Below, in pieces: positions 1 to 10,192 of a stretch of DNA of 64,000 nt. Under the pieces are notes generated by a model, which worked only from the letters and a program-made list of their open reading frames with translations, did no database searches and was not told the origin of the DNA. This stretch comes from Rhodospirillales bacterium (GTDB taxonomy: Bacteria; Pseudomonadota; Alphaproteobacteria; Rhodospirillales; Defluviicoccaceae). Both the position numbers and the translations under genes were made by a program. Positions within the stretch are counted from its first letter, which is position 1. Each line of letters starts with the position of its first letter. The stretch spans positions 1 to 64,000 of the forward strand of contig JADJXQ010000025.1 in the NCBI GenBank assembly GCA_016710335.1, read 5' to 3'.

Positions 1-1098
1 CGGACACCCCATGCCTGGTGGTGGACGTGGACGTCGTCGCCGACAATTACCGGAAGCTCCGCCGCGCGCTGCCGCGGGCGGACATCTACTATGCCGTAAA
101 GGCCAATCCGGCCCTGCCGGTGCTCGAACTCCTGGCCGGGCTCGGCTCTTCGTTCGACGCGGCGAGTGCGTGGGAGGTCGACCGCTGCCTGGAGGCCGGC
201 GGCCAGCCGGCGCGCATTTCCTTCGGCAACACCGTCAAGAAGCGCCGAGACATCGCCCACGCCTATGATCGTGGCGTCCGCCTCTATGCCTTCGACAGCA
301 CCGCCGAACTGCAGAAGCTGGCGGCCGAGGCCCCTGGCGCCCGGGTCTACTGTCGCATCCTGACTGCCAGCGACGGCGCCCGTTGGCCCGCTCAGCCCCC
401 GAAGTTCGGGTGCGAACTCGACATGGCCCGCGACCTGATGATGCAGGCCGCCGACATGGGGCTGGACCCCTACGGCATCTCTTTCCACGTGGGCTCGCAG
501 CAGACCGACCCGGCGGTATGGGATGTGGCCATCGGCCGCGCCGCCATGGTGTTCTCGGACCTCCGCGACGCGGGCTTGGAACTCCGCATGCTCAACCTCG
601 GCGGCGGCTTCCCGGCCCGCTACCGCGGCGACGATCTGCCGCCGGTGGAGGATTTCGCCGATGCCGTCATGCTGGCCATGGCCCGCCATTTCGGCAACCG
701 CATGCCGGATATGATCATCGAGCCCGGGCGCTCGATCGCCCGCCGAGGCGGGCGTGATCCGCACCGAGGTGGTGCTGGTCTCTCGCAAGCGCTACGACGA
801 CCCCCGGCGCTGGGTGTACTTCGACGTCGGCAAGTTCGGCGGCCTTGCCGAGACCATGGATGAAGCCATTCACTACCCGATACGCACCCCCCATGACGGC
901 GGGGCGGAGGGGCCGGTGGCGATCGCCGGGCCGACCTGTGACGGCGCCGACATCCTCTACGAAAAGACGCCCTACACCCTGCCGCTGAAGCTCAGAAGCG
1001 GCGACCGGGTGGAGCTTTTGTCGGCCGGCGCCTACACCTCGGTCTACGCCGCCCAGCGCTTCAATGGCTTTGCGCCCATGACGGAGTACTACATCTGA
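1..1098 (+). CDS. Type III PLP-dependent decarboxylase (ornithine/lysine type), 5' partial, one frameshift
   Basis: The gene is open at the left edge, so the N-terminus lies outside the window. It belongs to the alanine-racemase-fold amino acid decarboxylases (ornithine, lysine or DAP type), which make polyamine precursors. Visible motifs are the PLP lysine in YYAVKANP, HVGSQ, the glycine loop LNLGGGFPARY, EPGRSIA, the catalytic-cysteine motif CDGADILYE and the C-terminal GAYTSVYAAQRFNGF. The frame breaks near 739-741: deleting one C from the run there joins EPGRSIA to AEAGVIRTEVVLVSRK and restores the family alignment. A sequencing error is the simplest reading, but a real pseudogene is possible. 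The absence of DAP-decarboxylase features and the short C-terminal region favour ornithine/lysine; the substrate cannot be fixed. It converges on the XdhC gene with a 10-base tail overlap. Confidence 0.85.
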
Positions 1099-2111
1099 GA
1101 GCGGAGCCCCTCGGGCGCCTTGCCGTAGCGGGCGGCGATGATTTGGGCGAGGATGGCGACGGCAATCTCGCCCGCCCGGCGGCCGCCCAGGTCGAGGCCG
1201 ATGGGGCCGTGGATGCGGGCGAGGTCGTCATCGCCGAAGCCGAGCCCGCGGAGCCGCTCCCGGCGGCTCGCCTGGGTCTTACGGCTGCCGAGCGCGCCCA
1301 CGTAGAAGGCCGGCGAACGGAGCGCCGCCTGCAGGGCCGGATCGTCCAGCTTGGGGTCGTGCGACAGGGTCACGACGGCGGTCTGGCCGTCGACGCCGAT
1401 GGCGGCCAGCGCCTCGTCGGGCCACTCGTGAGAGAGGGTGAATCCTGCGAAGCGCTCCGGTGAGGCGAAGCTCAGGCGCGGATCGACCACCGTAACGGCG
1501 AACCCGGCAAGCGCCGCCATCGGCGCCAGGGCCTGGGCGATGTGGACGGCGCCGACTATGATCATCCGCGACCGGTGGCTGAAAACGGTCGCGAACAGGT
1601 TGCGGTCGTTCGCCCCGAGACGGAGGCTTCGGTCCTGCGCCAAGGCGGCTCGCGCGTCTTCCACCATTTCCGGTGCGAGCGTCAGATCGCCCGAAACGCC
1701 GGCGGCGTCGACCAGCGCGTGCCGTCCGCTGTCGAGATCGGTCACCAGCGCCAGCGGCGGGTTGTCGACGAGCGCCCGGACCATCGCCGGCTCCGCTGCA
1801 GCCTCGACGAACACGCTGAGGCGCCCGCCGCAGGCCAGCCCGACCTCCCAGGCGCGATCATCGGGAATGCCGTACTCCACGAGGCGCGGCCGCCCCTCGT
1901 CCAACACTGCCAGTGCCTCCGACACCACCGACCCCTCGATGCAGCCGCCGGAGACGGAGCCCTCGAAGCGCCCGTCATCGCGGATGGCGAGCAGGCTTCC
2001 TGCAGGGCAGGGAGACGACCCCCAGGTGTCGACGACGGTGGCCACGGCGACCTTATGCCCGTCGTTCAGCCACCCCAACGCCTGCGCCAACGTCCGCGTC
2101 TGCTCGTTCAT
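1089..2111 (-). CDS. XdhC/CoxI family protein (molybdoenzyme maturation)
   Basis: 340 residues. The N-terminal XdhC/CoxI domain shows DTWGSSPCPAGS (about 29-40) and GSVSGGCIEGSVVSEA (51-66). The C-terminal part is a Rossmann-like XdhC domain starting at RMIIVGAVHIAQALAP and continuing with VVDPR. Members of the family bind or modify molybdenum cofactor and deliver it to xanthine dehydrogenase or CO-dehydrogenase type hydroxylases. No molybdoenzyme structural gene is visible nearby, so its client is unknown. It is transcribed away from the ydbL-like gene and overlaps the decarboxylase tail. The start ATG at 2111 fits the family N-terminus. Confidence 0.85.
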   Translation of the reverse strand: MNEQTRTLAQALGWLNDGHKVAVATVVDTWGSSPCPAGSLLAIRDDGRFEGSVSGGCIEGSVVSEALAVLDEGRPRLVEYGIPDDRAWEVGLACGGRLSVFVEAAAEPAMVRALVDNPPLALVTDLDSGRHALVDAAGVSGDLTLAPEMVEDARAALAQDRSLRLGANDRNLFATVFSHRSRMIIVGAVHIAQALAPMAALAGFAVTVVDPRLSFASPERFAGFTLSHEWPDEALAAIGVDGQTAVVTLSHDPKLDDPALQAALRSPAFYVGALGSRKTQASRRERLRGLGFGDDDLARIHGPIGLDLGGRRAGEIAVAILAQIIAARYGKAPEGLRSQM

Positions 2112-2141
2112 ACGAGGGAGACCCGCTTACGCACTCGCCCG

Positions 2142-2519
2142 TCACTTGCAGCCGCCGGGTGCGGTGCGCTGCAGCTTGACGCCGGCCAGCGCCTGGACCT
2201 GGGTCACGGTCGCGTCGGGAGTCTTGTCGGCGATGCCCCGGTAGTGCTTCAACCGCGCCGCGTTGATGCGTTCCACCAGCGCGGAGATGGCCGCCGGGGT
2301 TCCCGGGCAGGCGGCCAGCATGCCGTCGGAGCGCTCGACCACCTGACCGGCGGCCTTGGCTTGATCGACGCTCTGGGCGTGAACCGGAGGGCCGAAGCAG
2401 CACGCTGCGACGGCCACCGCGGCAACGACCGGCCCACCGCCAGACCCAACATCCTGTGCCGCAGACACCTGCAGCAAGTCCTGGCCCGTGTCCTCCTGGC
2501 CCGTGTCATCATCGTCCAA
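2142..2519 (-). CDS. ydbL: YdbL-like (DUF1318) periplasmic protein, probable frameshift in the signal peptide
   Basis: The body (AKAAGQVVERSDGMLAAC, ALVERINAARLKHYRGIADK, VQALAGVKLQ) matches the YdbL/DUF1318 family, small periplasmic partners of YdbH and YnbE. The frame holds the end of a good signal peptide (VVAAVAVAACCFGPPVHA) but no suitable start: its ATG at 2519 gives an acidic leader. An ATG at 2533, which overlaps the ynbE stop as ATGA, and an inner ATG near 2449 reading MLGLAVG lie in the neighbouring frame. A one-base change near 2425-2430 would give MLGLAVGPVVAAVAVAACC, a complete signal sequence. I therefore suspect a single-base error and a true start upstream in the other frame. 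It is the last gene of the ydbH-ynbE-ydbL order. Confidence 0.7.
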   Translation of the reverse strand: MDDDDTGQEDTGQDLLQVSAAQDVGSGGGPVVAAVAVAACCFGPPVHAQSVDQAKAAGQVVERSDGMLAACPGTPAAISALVERINAARLKHYRGIADKTPDATVTQVQALAGVKLQRTAPGGCK

Positions 2520-2532
2520 GGCGTTGCCGTCA

Positions 2533-2724
2533 TCAGAACAACTCCGGATTCTTGCTGATCAGGTCTTCCAGTTCCCGGTCGACCTTGACCCGCACCTCGT
2601 GCTCGATCTTGACGTTCATGTTGATGGTGATCGGCTCCTTCGGCGCTTCCAGCGCGACCCGCGGCGTACATGCCGAGCCCAGCAGCACCAGGATCATCAG
2701 CGCTTGGTTTCGTGCGTCGGTCAT
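2533..2724 (-). CDS. ynbE: YnbE-like outer-membrane lipoprotein
   Basis: 63 residues: a short signal (ALMILVLLGSACTP) with a lipobox ending at Cys16, then the family-typical APKEPITINMNVKIEHEVRVKVD and a C-terminal KNPELF. In E. coli, YnbE is an outer-membrane lipoprotein that partners with the AsmA-like protein YdbH to form an intermembrane bridge for phospholipid homeostasis. The ATG at 2724 overlaps the stop of the YdbH-like gene as ATGA, and its own stop overlaps an ATG (2533) for the ydbL-like gene, so the three are probably translationally coupled. It is easy to miss because longer reading frames run through it. Confidence 0.85.
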   Translation of the reverse strand: MTDARNQALMILVLLGSACTPRVALEAPKEPITINMNVKIEHEVRVKVDRELEDLISKNPELF

Positions 2725-4385
2725 CTCTGGTTTAGCCTGTCCTGGATCCGGTCCGGGAGCGTCACGCCCAATAGCCCGCTCAACACGACCCGATCGAGAT
2801 CGCCGCTCAGATTGATGTTGAACACGAACGGATATCCTTCCATGAAATCCGGGTTCTTGCCAGAGATACTGACGCTGCTGGTCCAGCCGCGACCGGAGCC
2901 GCCGTCGACTTTGATCTGCAGGGACTCGTAGTGGAAGTTCTCCAGCGCCTGCAGGGCAAGGCCGAGCCCCTGACCCTGCCCCTGTGGCTGCAGCGCGGCC
3001 GGCGACGCGCCAGGCGTGTAGCGCAGCACCCCCGGCTGCTCGGTCGCCAGCACGCCGCCGTCGATGCCGAGCGCGCCATCCTCGAACAAGATGGGGATGC
3101 GACCGCTGACCTCGCCGGTCGCCGTCGCCGCTTCCAATTCCGCCAGATCCAGCAAGGCCTGCAGGTCCAATCCGGCGACGTCGAGGGCGCCGCGGTACGT
3201 TGGGCCCTCCAGGTCCATCCACCCGTCGGCCTGATCCACGCGGCCGCCGAGAAGATCTGCCGCGGCGCGCGTGATGTGGAGTCGCCGGCCGTCGTCGAGG
3301 TCGAAGCGAAGCTGGACGTCGGTGATCGGCACGCCCGCCTCGATGCGGCCGATGGTGATCGCCTGCATGGACGACGCCTGCAGCGGGGCGAAGCCGGTGA
3401 TGCGGATGGCGCCGTCGATGTCCTGCAGGCGCGCGCCGAATGCCTGCATCGAGACGGTATCGAGCCGGATCCGCAGATCCGGTCGCAGCCGCTGGCCGTT
3501 CCAGGTCAGCCGGCCGCTCGCCGCCACCCGGCCGTTCACGTCGGTGACCGGCAGCGCGAGCGATGGCGCAAGGACCTGCGGCTGCAGCCTGCCGGGCGCA
3601 AAGCGGACGGGTTGCAGCGTGACCTTGGCCTCGCCGATACCGGTGTCGCGATCCCAGGCTCCGGAAACATCGGCCTGCACGCGCTCATCGGCGGCGCCGA
3701 GTCGGGCGCTGACGGCTAGGGTGCCGTTGACCTGCGACGCCGAGGTCGTGAAGTCGAGACTGCCGCTGATCTCGGCCTTGTCGTCGGCGGGAATCTGGAC
3801 GACGCCGTTGAACTGCACCGCGCCGCGGTACCCGTCGGTGTCCTCGCGCGCAAACACTTCGCCGTCGATGTTGAGCCGGGCGCCGACCGGGCCCTCGACG
3901 GTGACGGCTGCGTCCTCGATCGCGATCGCCGCGACCGTCCAGCCGCCGCTGCCGTTCACATCGTCTGCCGGCGGAAGAGCCTCGAGTCCCTCAATGACGG
4001 CGCCATCCCCGCTCAAACGAATCGTGGCATCGAGACCCTGCACGTCGATCCGGTCGATCCGCTGCTCCAGCAACGCGCCCGGGGTCGAGGCGAGCCCGAG
4101 GCGGCGGACGGCGATCCCGCGATCCTGCCCGATGCGAAGGTCCGTCACCACCAGGCGCTGCAGGTCCGCCTCCTGCACGGCCAGCGCCGCCGGCGCCACG
4201 CCCGCGTCAGCCAGGCCACGGCGGATGGCCACGGCCGCGAGGTCGCGGCGGAACGCCACCGCCGCGGCCGCAAGAGCCGTTACGGCCACGGCGACAAGCA
4301 GCGCGGCGATGCCGGCGCGGCGGAGGACACTGCGCCTGGGCGCGGGTTGCTCGCTTGCGGGTCCTTCGGCCATGGCCTGCTGCAT
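2721..4385 (-). CDS. YdbH-like AsmA-superfamily intermembrane protein
   Basis: 554 residues. One N-terminal transmembrane helix (about 23-46, AGIAALLVAVAVTALAAAAV) is followed by a long, beta-rich periplasmic region and a C-terminal segment (FHYESLQIKVDGGSG, FNINLSGDLDRV) like the YdbH family's conserved end. YdbH-type proteins span the periplasm and help move phospholipids to the outer membrane. The synteny with YnbE and YdbL, joined by ATGA overlaps, supports the assignment more strongly than overall sequence does. It is clearly shorter than E. coli YdbH (about 880 residues), so any bridge would be shorter. A second in-frame ATG (Met5) is an equally possible start. Confidence 0.75.
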   Translation of the reverse strand: MQQAMAEGPASEQPAPRRSVLRRAGIAALLVAVAVTALAAAAVAFRRDLAAVAIRRGLADAGVAPAALAVQEADLQRLVVTDLRIGQDRGIAVRRLGLASTPGALLEQRIDRIDVQGLDATIRLSGDGAVIEGLEALPPADDVNGSGGWTVAAIAIEDAAVTVEGPVGARLNIDGEVFAREDTDGYRGAVQFNGVVQIPADDKAEISGSLDFTTSASQVNGTLAVSARLGAADERVQADVSGAWDRDTGIGEAKVTLQPVRFAPGRLQPQVLAPSLALPVTDVNGRVAASGRLTWNGQRLRPDLRIRLDTVSMQAFGARLQDIDGAIRITGFAPLQASSMQAITIGRIEAGVPITDVQLRFDLDDGRRLHITRAAADLLGGRVDQADGWMDLEGPTYRGALDVAGLDLQALLDLAELEAATATGEVSGRIPILFEDGALGIDGGVLATEQPGVLRYTPGASPAALQPQGQGQGLGLALQALENFHYESLQIKVDGGSGRGWTSSVSISGKNPDFMEGYPFVFNINLSGDLDRVVLSGLLGVTLPDRIQDRLNQR

Positions 4386-4579
4386 TTACCGTTCGTCAAC
4401 CATAAGACCGTATCGTCGCCATCCTATCTCGGCAAGCGGTCCGGCCCTCATCCCGATCCTCTCCCGCTCGCGAGATCGAGGTGCGAAGCGGATCGGCGAG
4501 GAGCCTGCTTTAGCGGGAAGGCGAGGGCGTCTTGCGCGCCGTCGAGCGTCCGGAAGGGAAAGATCAGGAAGGGTAAGAC

Positions 4580-5116
4580 ATGCCTGCAGCGGTAGAATCC
4601 GCGTTCGATATCGCACTGTGGTTCGTCGACGCGGCGCTTGAAACCGGCGAGCATCTGCAGCCTCAGAAGCTGCAGCGCCTGTTGTTTCTGGCGCAGGCGT
4701 ATTACGCCGTCCTGCACGAGGGGCGCCCGCTGATGCCGGCGGTGTTCGTCGCCGACGCCCTCGGCCCGATCGAACCCAACGTGTTCGCGGCGTTCGCCAA
4801 GGGGCGGCCGCACCTGGAGTCGTCGCGATTTCTGCCTGCGGCGGCGGAGGCGGTGTTGCGCGGCGTGTGGCGCCGCTTCGGGCATCAGTCCGCAGACGCG
4901 CTGGCGCGGTTGATCAAGGAAACGCCGGCGTTCCACGAAGCCCGCCGACGCGGGCACCGGGCCGAGATCCCGCTGGCGGCGATGGTCGCCGCGTTCGCCG
5001 CTGCCGACGGGCCGCCGAGCGCCGACAAGATTGTCCGCCCGACCGTGATGTGCACCCAGAACGGCCGGCCGGTCGTGGTCAAGACGTGGCTGCCGAAGGC
5101 CGCCGCACGCAGTTAG
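4580..5116 (+). CDS. Panacea/SocA-like domain protein (DUF4065)
   Basis: 178 residues. The N-terminal half carries the Panacea (DUF4065, SocA-like) pattern: FDIALWFVDAALETGE, then LQPQKLQRLLFLAQAYYAV and a YGP-like LGPIEPNVFAAF. The family includes SocA, the proteolytic adaptor antitoxin of Caulobacter, and many antitoxins of diverse toxin partners. No toxin-like gene flanks this copy: the neighbours are YdbH and a TRAP permease. It may therefore be an orphan antitoxin or adaptor. The start ATG has a good Shine-Dalgarno (AGGAAGGG) just upstream. The stop overlaps the convergent TRAP permease stop by three bases (TTAG). Confidence 0.75.
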   Translation: MPAAVESAFDIALWFVDAALETGEHLQPQKLQRLLFLAQAYYAVLHEGRPLMPAVFVADALGPIEPNVFAAFAKGRPHLESSRFLPAAAEAVLRGVWRRFGHQSADALARLIKETPAFHEARRRGHRAEIPLAAMVAAFAAADGPPSADKIVRPTVMCTQNGRPVVVKTWLPKAAARS

Positions 5117-7251
5117 CTCAGCCTCGGCGTTGCAGGACGTCCCCGCCCGGCCAGCTTCAGATTGAGCAGCATCAGCAGCACGAAAACGGCCGCGCCGGCG
5201 AGGTGGATCCACAGGCCCAGCGGCCACAGCAACACGACGCCGAGCGCTGCGAACAGGATGCGCATCACCCAGCCGAGCGGCGCCTCCGCATAGCCCTGCA
5301 GGGCCGCGGTCAGCGCGTAGATGCCGGCGGTGCCGAACACGAAAATGGTCAGCGCCGCGATCACGTCGCCGGACAGGAACGGCGTGTAGGCGAACAGCAG
5401 CGGCACGATGTAGAGGCCCTTGGCGATCTTCCAGGCGGTAAGCCCGGTGGCCATGGCCGGGGTGCCGGCGATGGCGGCCGCGGCGAAGGCAGTAAGGCAC
5501 ACCGGCGGCGTCACGTTGCTGTCCTGGGACAGCCAGAAAATGATCATGTGCGCCGACAGGAGCGCGGTGGTGAGCAGCGCCGCGTCGAGGGTCTGCTGGA
5601 TGACCATGCCCTTCATGTCCGGCGGGATCTTGTCGATCAGCGCCGCCGCATGGTCGGGCGCCATCGGCGTCCCCAGCGCGCCGGCGGCTTGCGGATCGAT
5701 CAGCATCAGCACCGCCCGCGCCGCCTCGGGCACCGCGCCGGACGCCACCGCTTCGATCAGATGGCTCTGGACGATCAACTCGTAGATGGCCGGGGCGGAG
5801 AGGGTGCCGAGGACGATGTAGGCCGCCGTTACCGGCAGCCCCATGCCGAGCACCAGGGAGGCGAGCGCGACCAGCACCAGGGTAATGATCAGGCTGCCGC
5901 CGGCCCAATCGGTGACCATCAGCGAGAACGTGTTGCCGATGCCGGTGGTGCCGATGACGTTGACGATCAGCCCGACCGCCACCAGCAGCACCGCCACGCT
6001 GATCATGTTGCGGGCGCCTAGCGCCAAAGCCTCGAGGATCGCCCACGGGCCCATCCGTTGGGGCGACAGCCACGACGCGATGACGACGGAGACGATGCTG
6101 AAACCGGCGGCATAGGTCGGGGTAAACCCGTAGATCAGCAGCGCGATCAGCACCGCGATGGGGATCAGCGAGTGGCCGCCGTCCCTTATAACGTCGAGGA
6201 AGCGCGGGTTGTCGTCTTCCTCCATGCCGCCGATGGCCTTGCGCTTGGCTTCGATGCGCACCCAGAACGCGACGGACAGAAAGTACATCAGCGCCGGCAG
6301 GGCGGCGACGGCGATGATGGTGAGGTAGGGAATACCGGTGTAGCTCGCCATGATGAAGGCGCCGGCGCCCATCACCGGCGGCATCAACTGGCCGCCGGTC
6401 GACGCCGACGCTTCGACGCCGGCGGCGAAGCGGGCCTTGTAGCCGGCTTTCTTCATGAGCGGGATGGTGATGACGCCGGTGGAGACGGTGTTGGCGACGG
6501 CCGAGCCGGAGATCGAGCCCATCAGCCCGGAGCCGATTACGGCTACCAGGCCGGGACCGCCGACGAAACGGCCGGCCACGCTCCGCGCCAGGTTAATGAT
6601 GAAGTCGCCGGCGCCGGAGCGCACCAGGAACGCGCCGAATAGAATGAACATGAACACGTAGGTGGAAGAAATGCGGGCGATGGTGCCGAACATGCCGTCG
6701 GTGCCGAAGAAATTACGGAACAGCACCGTCTCGACCGTCAGCCCCGGAAACTGGAAGACGCCGCCGACATAGCGCCCCCACCAGGCGACATACGTGAGCG
6801 AAATGATGATCAGCACCGGAATCAGCCAGCCGGTGGTGCGGCGGGTGAACTCGATGGCGAGCACGATGCCGAGGATGGAGACCATCCAGTCGCGCCACAG
6901 GAAGGTGACGCCGCGTTCGAACAGTGCCTGCTCGTTCCAGATGAGATAGACCACGGACAGCAACGCCAGCAGTCCGATCACGAAGTCGACCGGCAGCAGC
7001 GCCCGCTGCAATCCCGGCTTCCGCGTCGCGATCAGCGGGAAGGAGAGGGCGCACAGGAAGCCGAAAGTGCCGAAGTGGATGGCCGAGGTCCACAGCTCGG
7101 AGAGAGTGCCGAGAGTGTTGAAATAGAGGTGGGCGAGGGATGTGGCGATCCCCGCCCAGAACACGATGCGGCCGGCGACGGTATGCTCGCCGCGCACCAC
7201 CGCCTGCGTCTCGCCAATCTCCTTGTCGAGATCCGCGCGTTCATCCGCCAT
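5113..7251 (-). CDS. TRAP transporter fused permease (TAXI family, DctQM-type)
   Basis: 712 residues, very hydrophobic. The N-terminal third carries small-permease (DctQ-like) helices. The rest is the large DctM-type permease with motifs such as GSGLMGSISGSAVANTVSTG, EASASTGGQLMPPVMGAGAF and LVLGMGLPVTAAYIVLG. Fused 4TM/12TM permeases are typical of TAXI-type TRAP systems, which use an ion gradient to import carboxylates (for example glutamate or 2-oxoglutarate in characterised cases). It lies 39 bases downstream of the TAXI binding-protein gene on the same strand, so the two form a complete transporter operon. The substrate cannot be told from sequence. Confidence 0.93.
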   Translation of the reverse strand: MADERADLDKEIGETQAVVRGEHTVAGRIVFWAGIATSLAHLYFNTLGTLSELWTSAIHFGTFGFLCALSFPLIATRKPGLQRALLPVDFVIGLLALLSVVYLIWNEQALFERGVTFLWRDWMVSILGIVLAIEFTRRTTGWLIPVLIIISLTYVAWWGRYVGGVFQFPGLTVETVLFRNFFGTDGMFGTIARISSTYVFMFILFGAFLVRSGAGDFIINLARSVAGRFVGGPGLVAVIGSGLMGSISGSAVANTVSTGVITIPLMKKAGYKARFAAGVEASASTGGQLMPPVMGAGAFIMASYTGIPYLTIIAVAALPALMYFLSVAFWVRIEAKRKAIGGMEEDDNPRFLDVIRDGGHSLIPIAVLIALLIYGFTPTYAAGFSIVSVVIASWLSPQRMGPWAILEALALGARNMISVAVLLVAVGLIVNVIGTTGIGNTFSLMVTDWAGGSLIITLVLVALASLVLGMGLPVTAAYIVLGTLSAPAIYELIVQSHLIEAVASGAVPEAARAVLMLIDPQAAGALGTPMAPDHAAALIDKIPPDMKGMVIQQTLDAALLTTALLSAHMIIFWLSQDSNVTPPVCLTAFAAAAIAGTPAMATGLTAWKIAKGLYIVPLLFAYTPFLSGDVIAALTIFVFGTAGIYALTAALQGYAEAPLGWVMRILFAALGVVLLWPLGLWIHLAGAAVFVLLMLLNLKLAGRGRPATPRLS

Positions 7252-7290
7252 GACGCCATCCTCCCCAGCAGCGACGGGGCAGCCGGTCCG

Positions 7291-8334
7291 TTACTTCGGC
7301 GGCATCAGCTTCTCCGGAATGTTGACGCCCTGCTCCTGGTAGTATTTCGCGGCGCCCGGATGCAGCGGGAACGGCAGGCCCGCGATGGCCTTCTCGATCG
7401 CCATGACTTTTGTCGCGTTGTGGATCCCCTGCAGAAAAGCGAGATTCTCGTAGATCGCCTTGGTGATCTTGTAGACCGCCTCCTCATCCACGTCGGCGCG
7501 AACCGCCAGGAAGTTCGGCTGGGCGATGGTCATGATGGGCTTGGACTGGCCGGGATAGGTCTCCGCCGGGATTTCGTAGCGGGTCCACAACTCCAGCCCC
7601 GCCTCTTCGTTGACCTGATTCACCTGCTCGTCGGTGAAGTCGAGGACCCGCATGCCGCTGCCGAGCGCCGCCGCCGCCTGGGCGATCGCCGAGACCGGCA
7701 CGCCGGCCGGGATGTTGGCGCCCTCGATGGTGCCGTTCTGCAGCGCCTCGGCGCTTGGTCCGTAGCCCAGGTAGGCGAGATCGAATGCTTCGGGATTGAT
7801 GCCGATCCCTTCCAGGATCGTCCGCCCCGAGCCTTCCGTCCCGGAATTGCGTTGGCCGATCGAGAACTTGCTGCCCTTGAGGTTGTTCATGTCCGACATG
7901 TCGCCGCTCTTGACGTTGCCGGCGCGAACCACGAAGTGCTCGACGTTCTGCCACAGCATGGTCACCGAGCGCAGGTTCTTCTGCGGCCCCTCGGCCTTGA
8001 CCTGGCCGGTGCCGTTCCATGCCCAGGCGCCGTAGAGGCCCTGGAGAATGGCGAACTGGGCCTGGTCCTCCCGCATCAGCTTGATGTTCTCGCCCGACCC
8101 GGCGGAGGTGATCGCCGATATCGAGATGTTCTCGGTCGGCTGTAGCTTCACCTTGATCAGCGTGGCGAGCGCGACGCCGACCGGGTAGTAGGTGCCGCCG
8201 GTGGTCGCCGTCCCCATGATATAGGAGCGTTCCTCCTGCGCACGGAGGGGGGTGACGCCCGCCGTCGCAGCGACCGCCGCTGCGAGCAGCATCAGTACAG
8301 AGCGCCGTGCGATCATTGTCCTGGAATGGGTCAT
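7291..8334 (-). CDS. TAXI family TRAP transporter solute-binding protein
   Basis: 347 residues from the ATG at 8334, chosen because a GGGAGAG Shine-Dalgarno sits just upstream and because it begins a clear signal peptide (basic MTHSRTMIARR, hydrophobic VLMLLAAAVAATAG, cleavage after LRA). The longer open frame to 8475 has no such features. Family motifs are MGTATTGGTYYPVGVALA, TSAGSGENIKLM, QFAILQG and FSIGQRNSGTEGSGRTILE. It captures the substrate in the periplasm for the fused permease encoded directly downstream. Confidence 0.93.
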   Translation of the reverse strand: MTHSRTMIARRSVLMLLAAAVAATAGVTPLRAQEERSYIMGTATTGGTYYPVGVALATLIKVKLQPTENISISAITSAGSGENIKLMREDQAQFAILQGLYGAWAWNGTGQVKAEGPQKNLRSVTMLWQNVEHFVVRAGNVKSGDMSDMNNLKGSKFSIGQRNSGTEGSGRTILEGIGINPEAFDLAYLGYGPSAEALQNGTIEGANIPAGVPVSAIAQAAAALGSGMRVLDFTDEQVNQVNEEAGLELWTRYEIPAETYPGQSKPIMTIAQPNFLAVRADVDEEAVYKITKAIYENLAFLQGIHNATKVMAIEKAIAGLPFPLHPGAAKYYQEQGVNIPEKLMPPK

Positions 8335-8760
8335 TCGTTTCTCTCCCTCGGTTGTCGCGAATGTGCCGGATCGGCCAGCGACGACATCTTTACAGGGCAG
8401 GCACTCCGGCTCGCCCGTCTTTTCGTTAACCATAGAGCGTGAACCGCAAGGATCAAGCGTGGCGATCGAGCACAACGGTTATCGGTCACTTGCCTATTTT
8501 TCATGCACACGCCATGGCTTGCGCAAGCGGCGTGCATCTGTATGATCGAGGCAAGGCTTGCGAACGCTGATCCTTGCCTTCCAACGGCGGGGGAAGACTC
8601 CGAATCTTAGCGGACACACGGCCTGACCACCTTGACCGCCGCCGGTATGGCGGCGACTGGGCGGGTGGCACGGGGATTGCTCCGCTTTCCGGACGGACCG
8701 GAGCACGAGCCCGGAGAACGAGCCCGAAGAACGAGCCAAGACTTCCAGAGGTGCGGACGC
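8335..8760. other. Intergenic region between divergent TAXI transporter and ATP-grasp operons
   Basis: 426 bases with no convincing gene. It must hold the promoters of both divergent operons. A TTAACCAT, resembling one half of a CtrA box, lies near 8424-8432, about 90 bases upstream of the binding-protein start. I found no second half at the right spacing, so this is not a supported site. Three imperfect 13-base repeats (8701-8739) lie just before the ATP-grasp start. Open frames here are low-complexity extensions and are not called. Confidence 0.5.
8701..8739. repeat. Three imperfect 13-base tandem repeats
   Basis: The unit GAGCACGAGCCCG is followed directly by GAGAACGAGCCCG and AAGAACGAGCCAA. 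The three copies end 21 bases before the proposed GTG start of the ATP-grasp gene. They lie outside the conserved protein and their role is unknown. Confidence 0.7.
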
Positions 8761-10183
<1,423 letters not shown>

Positions 10184-10192
10184 GAGGAGCGT

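Noticed and set aside
3271..4641. 456-residue plus-strand open frame opposite the YdbH-like gene
   Set aside because: Ser/Arg-rich antisense shadow; the minus-strand gene has a membrane anchor, family motifs and operon context.
4448..6073. 541-residue minus-strand open frame across the Panacea and TRAP genes
   Set aside because: It is an Arg/His/Gly-rich shadow of the TRAP permease in another frame, with no recognisable domain.
8424..8432. CtrA binding site
   Set aside because: Only one half (TTAACCAT) is present and no TTAA lies seven bases upstream.
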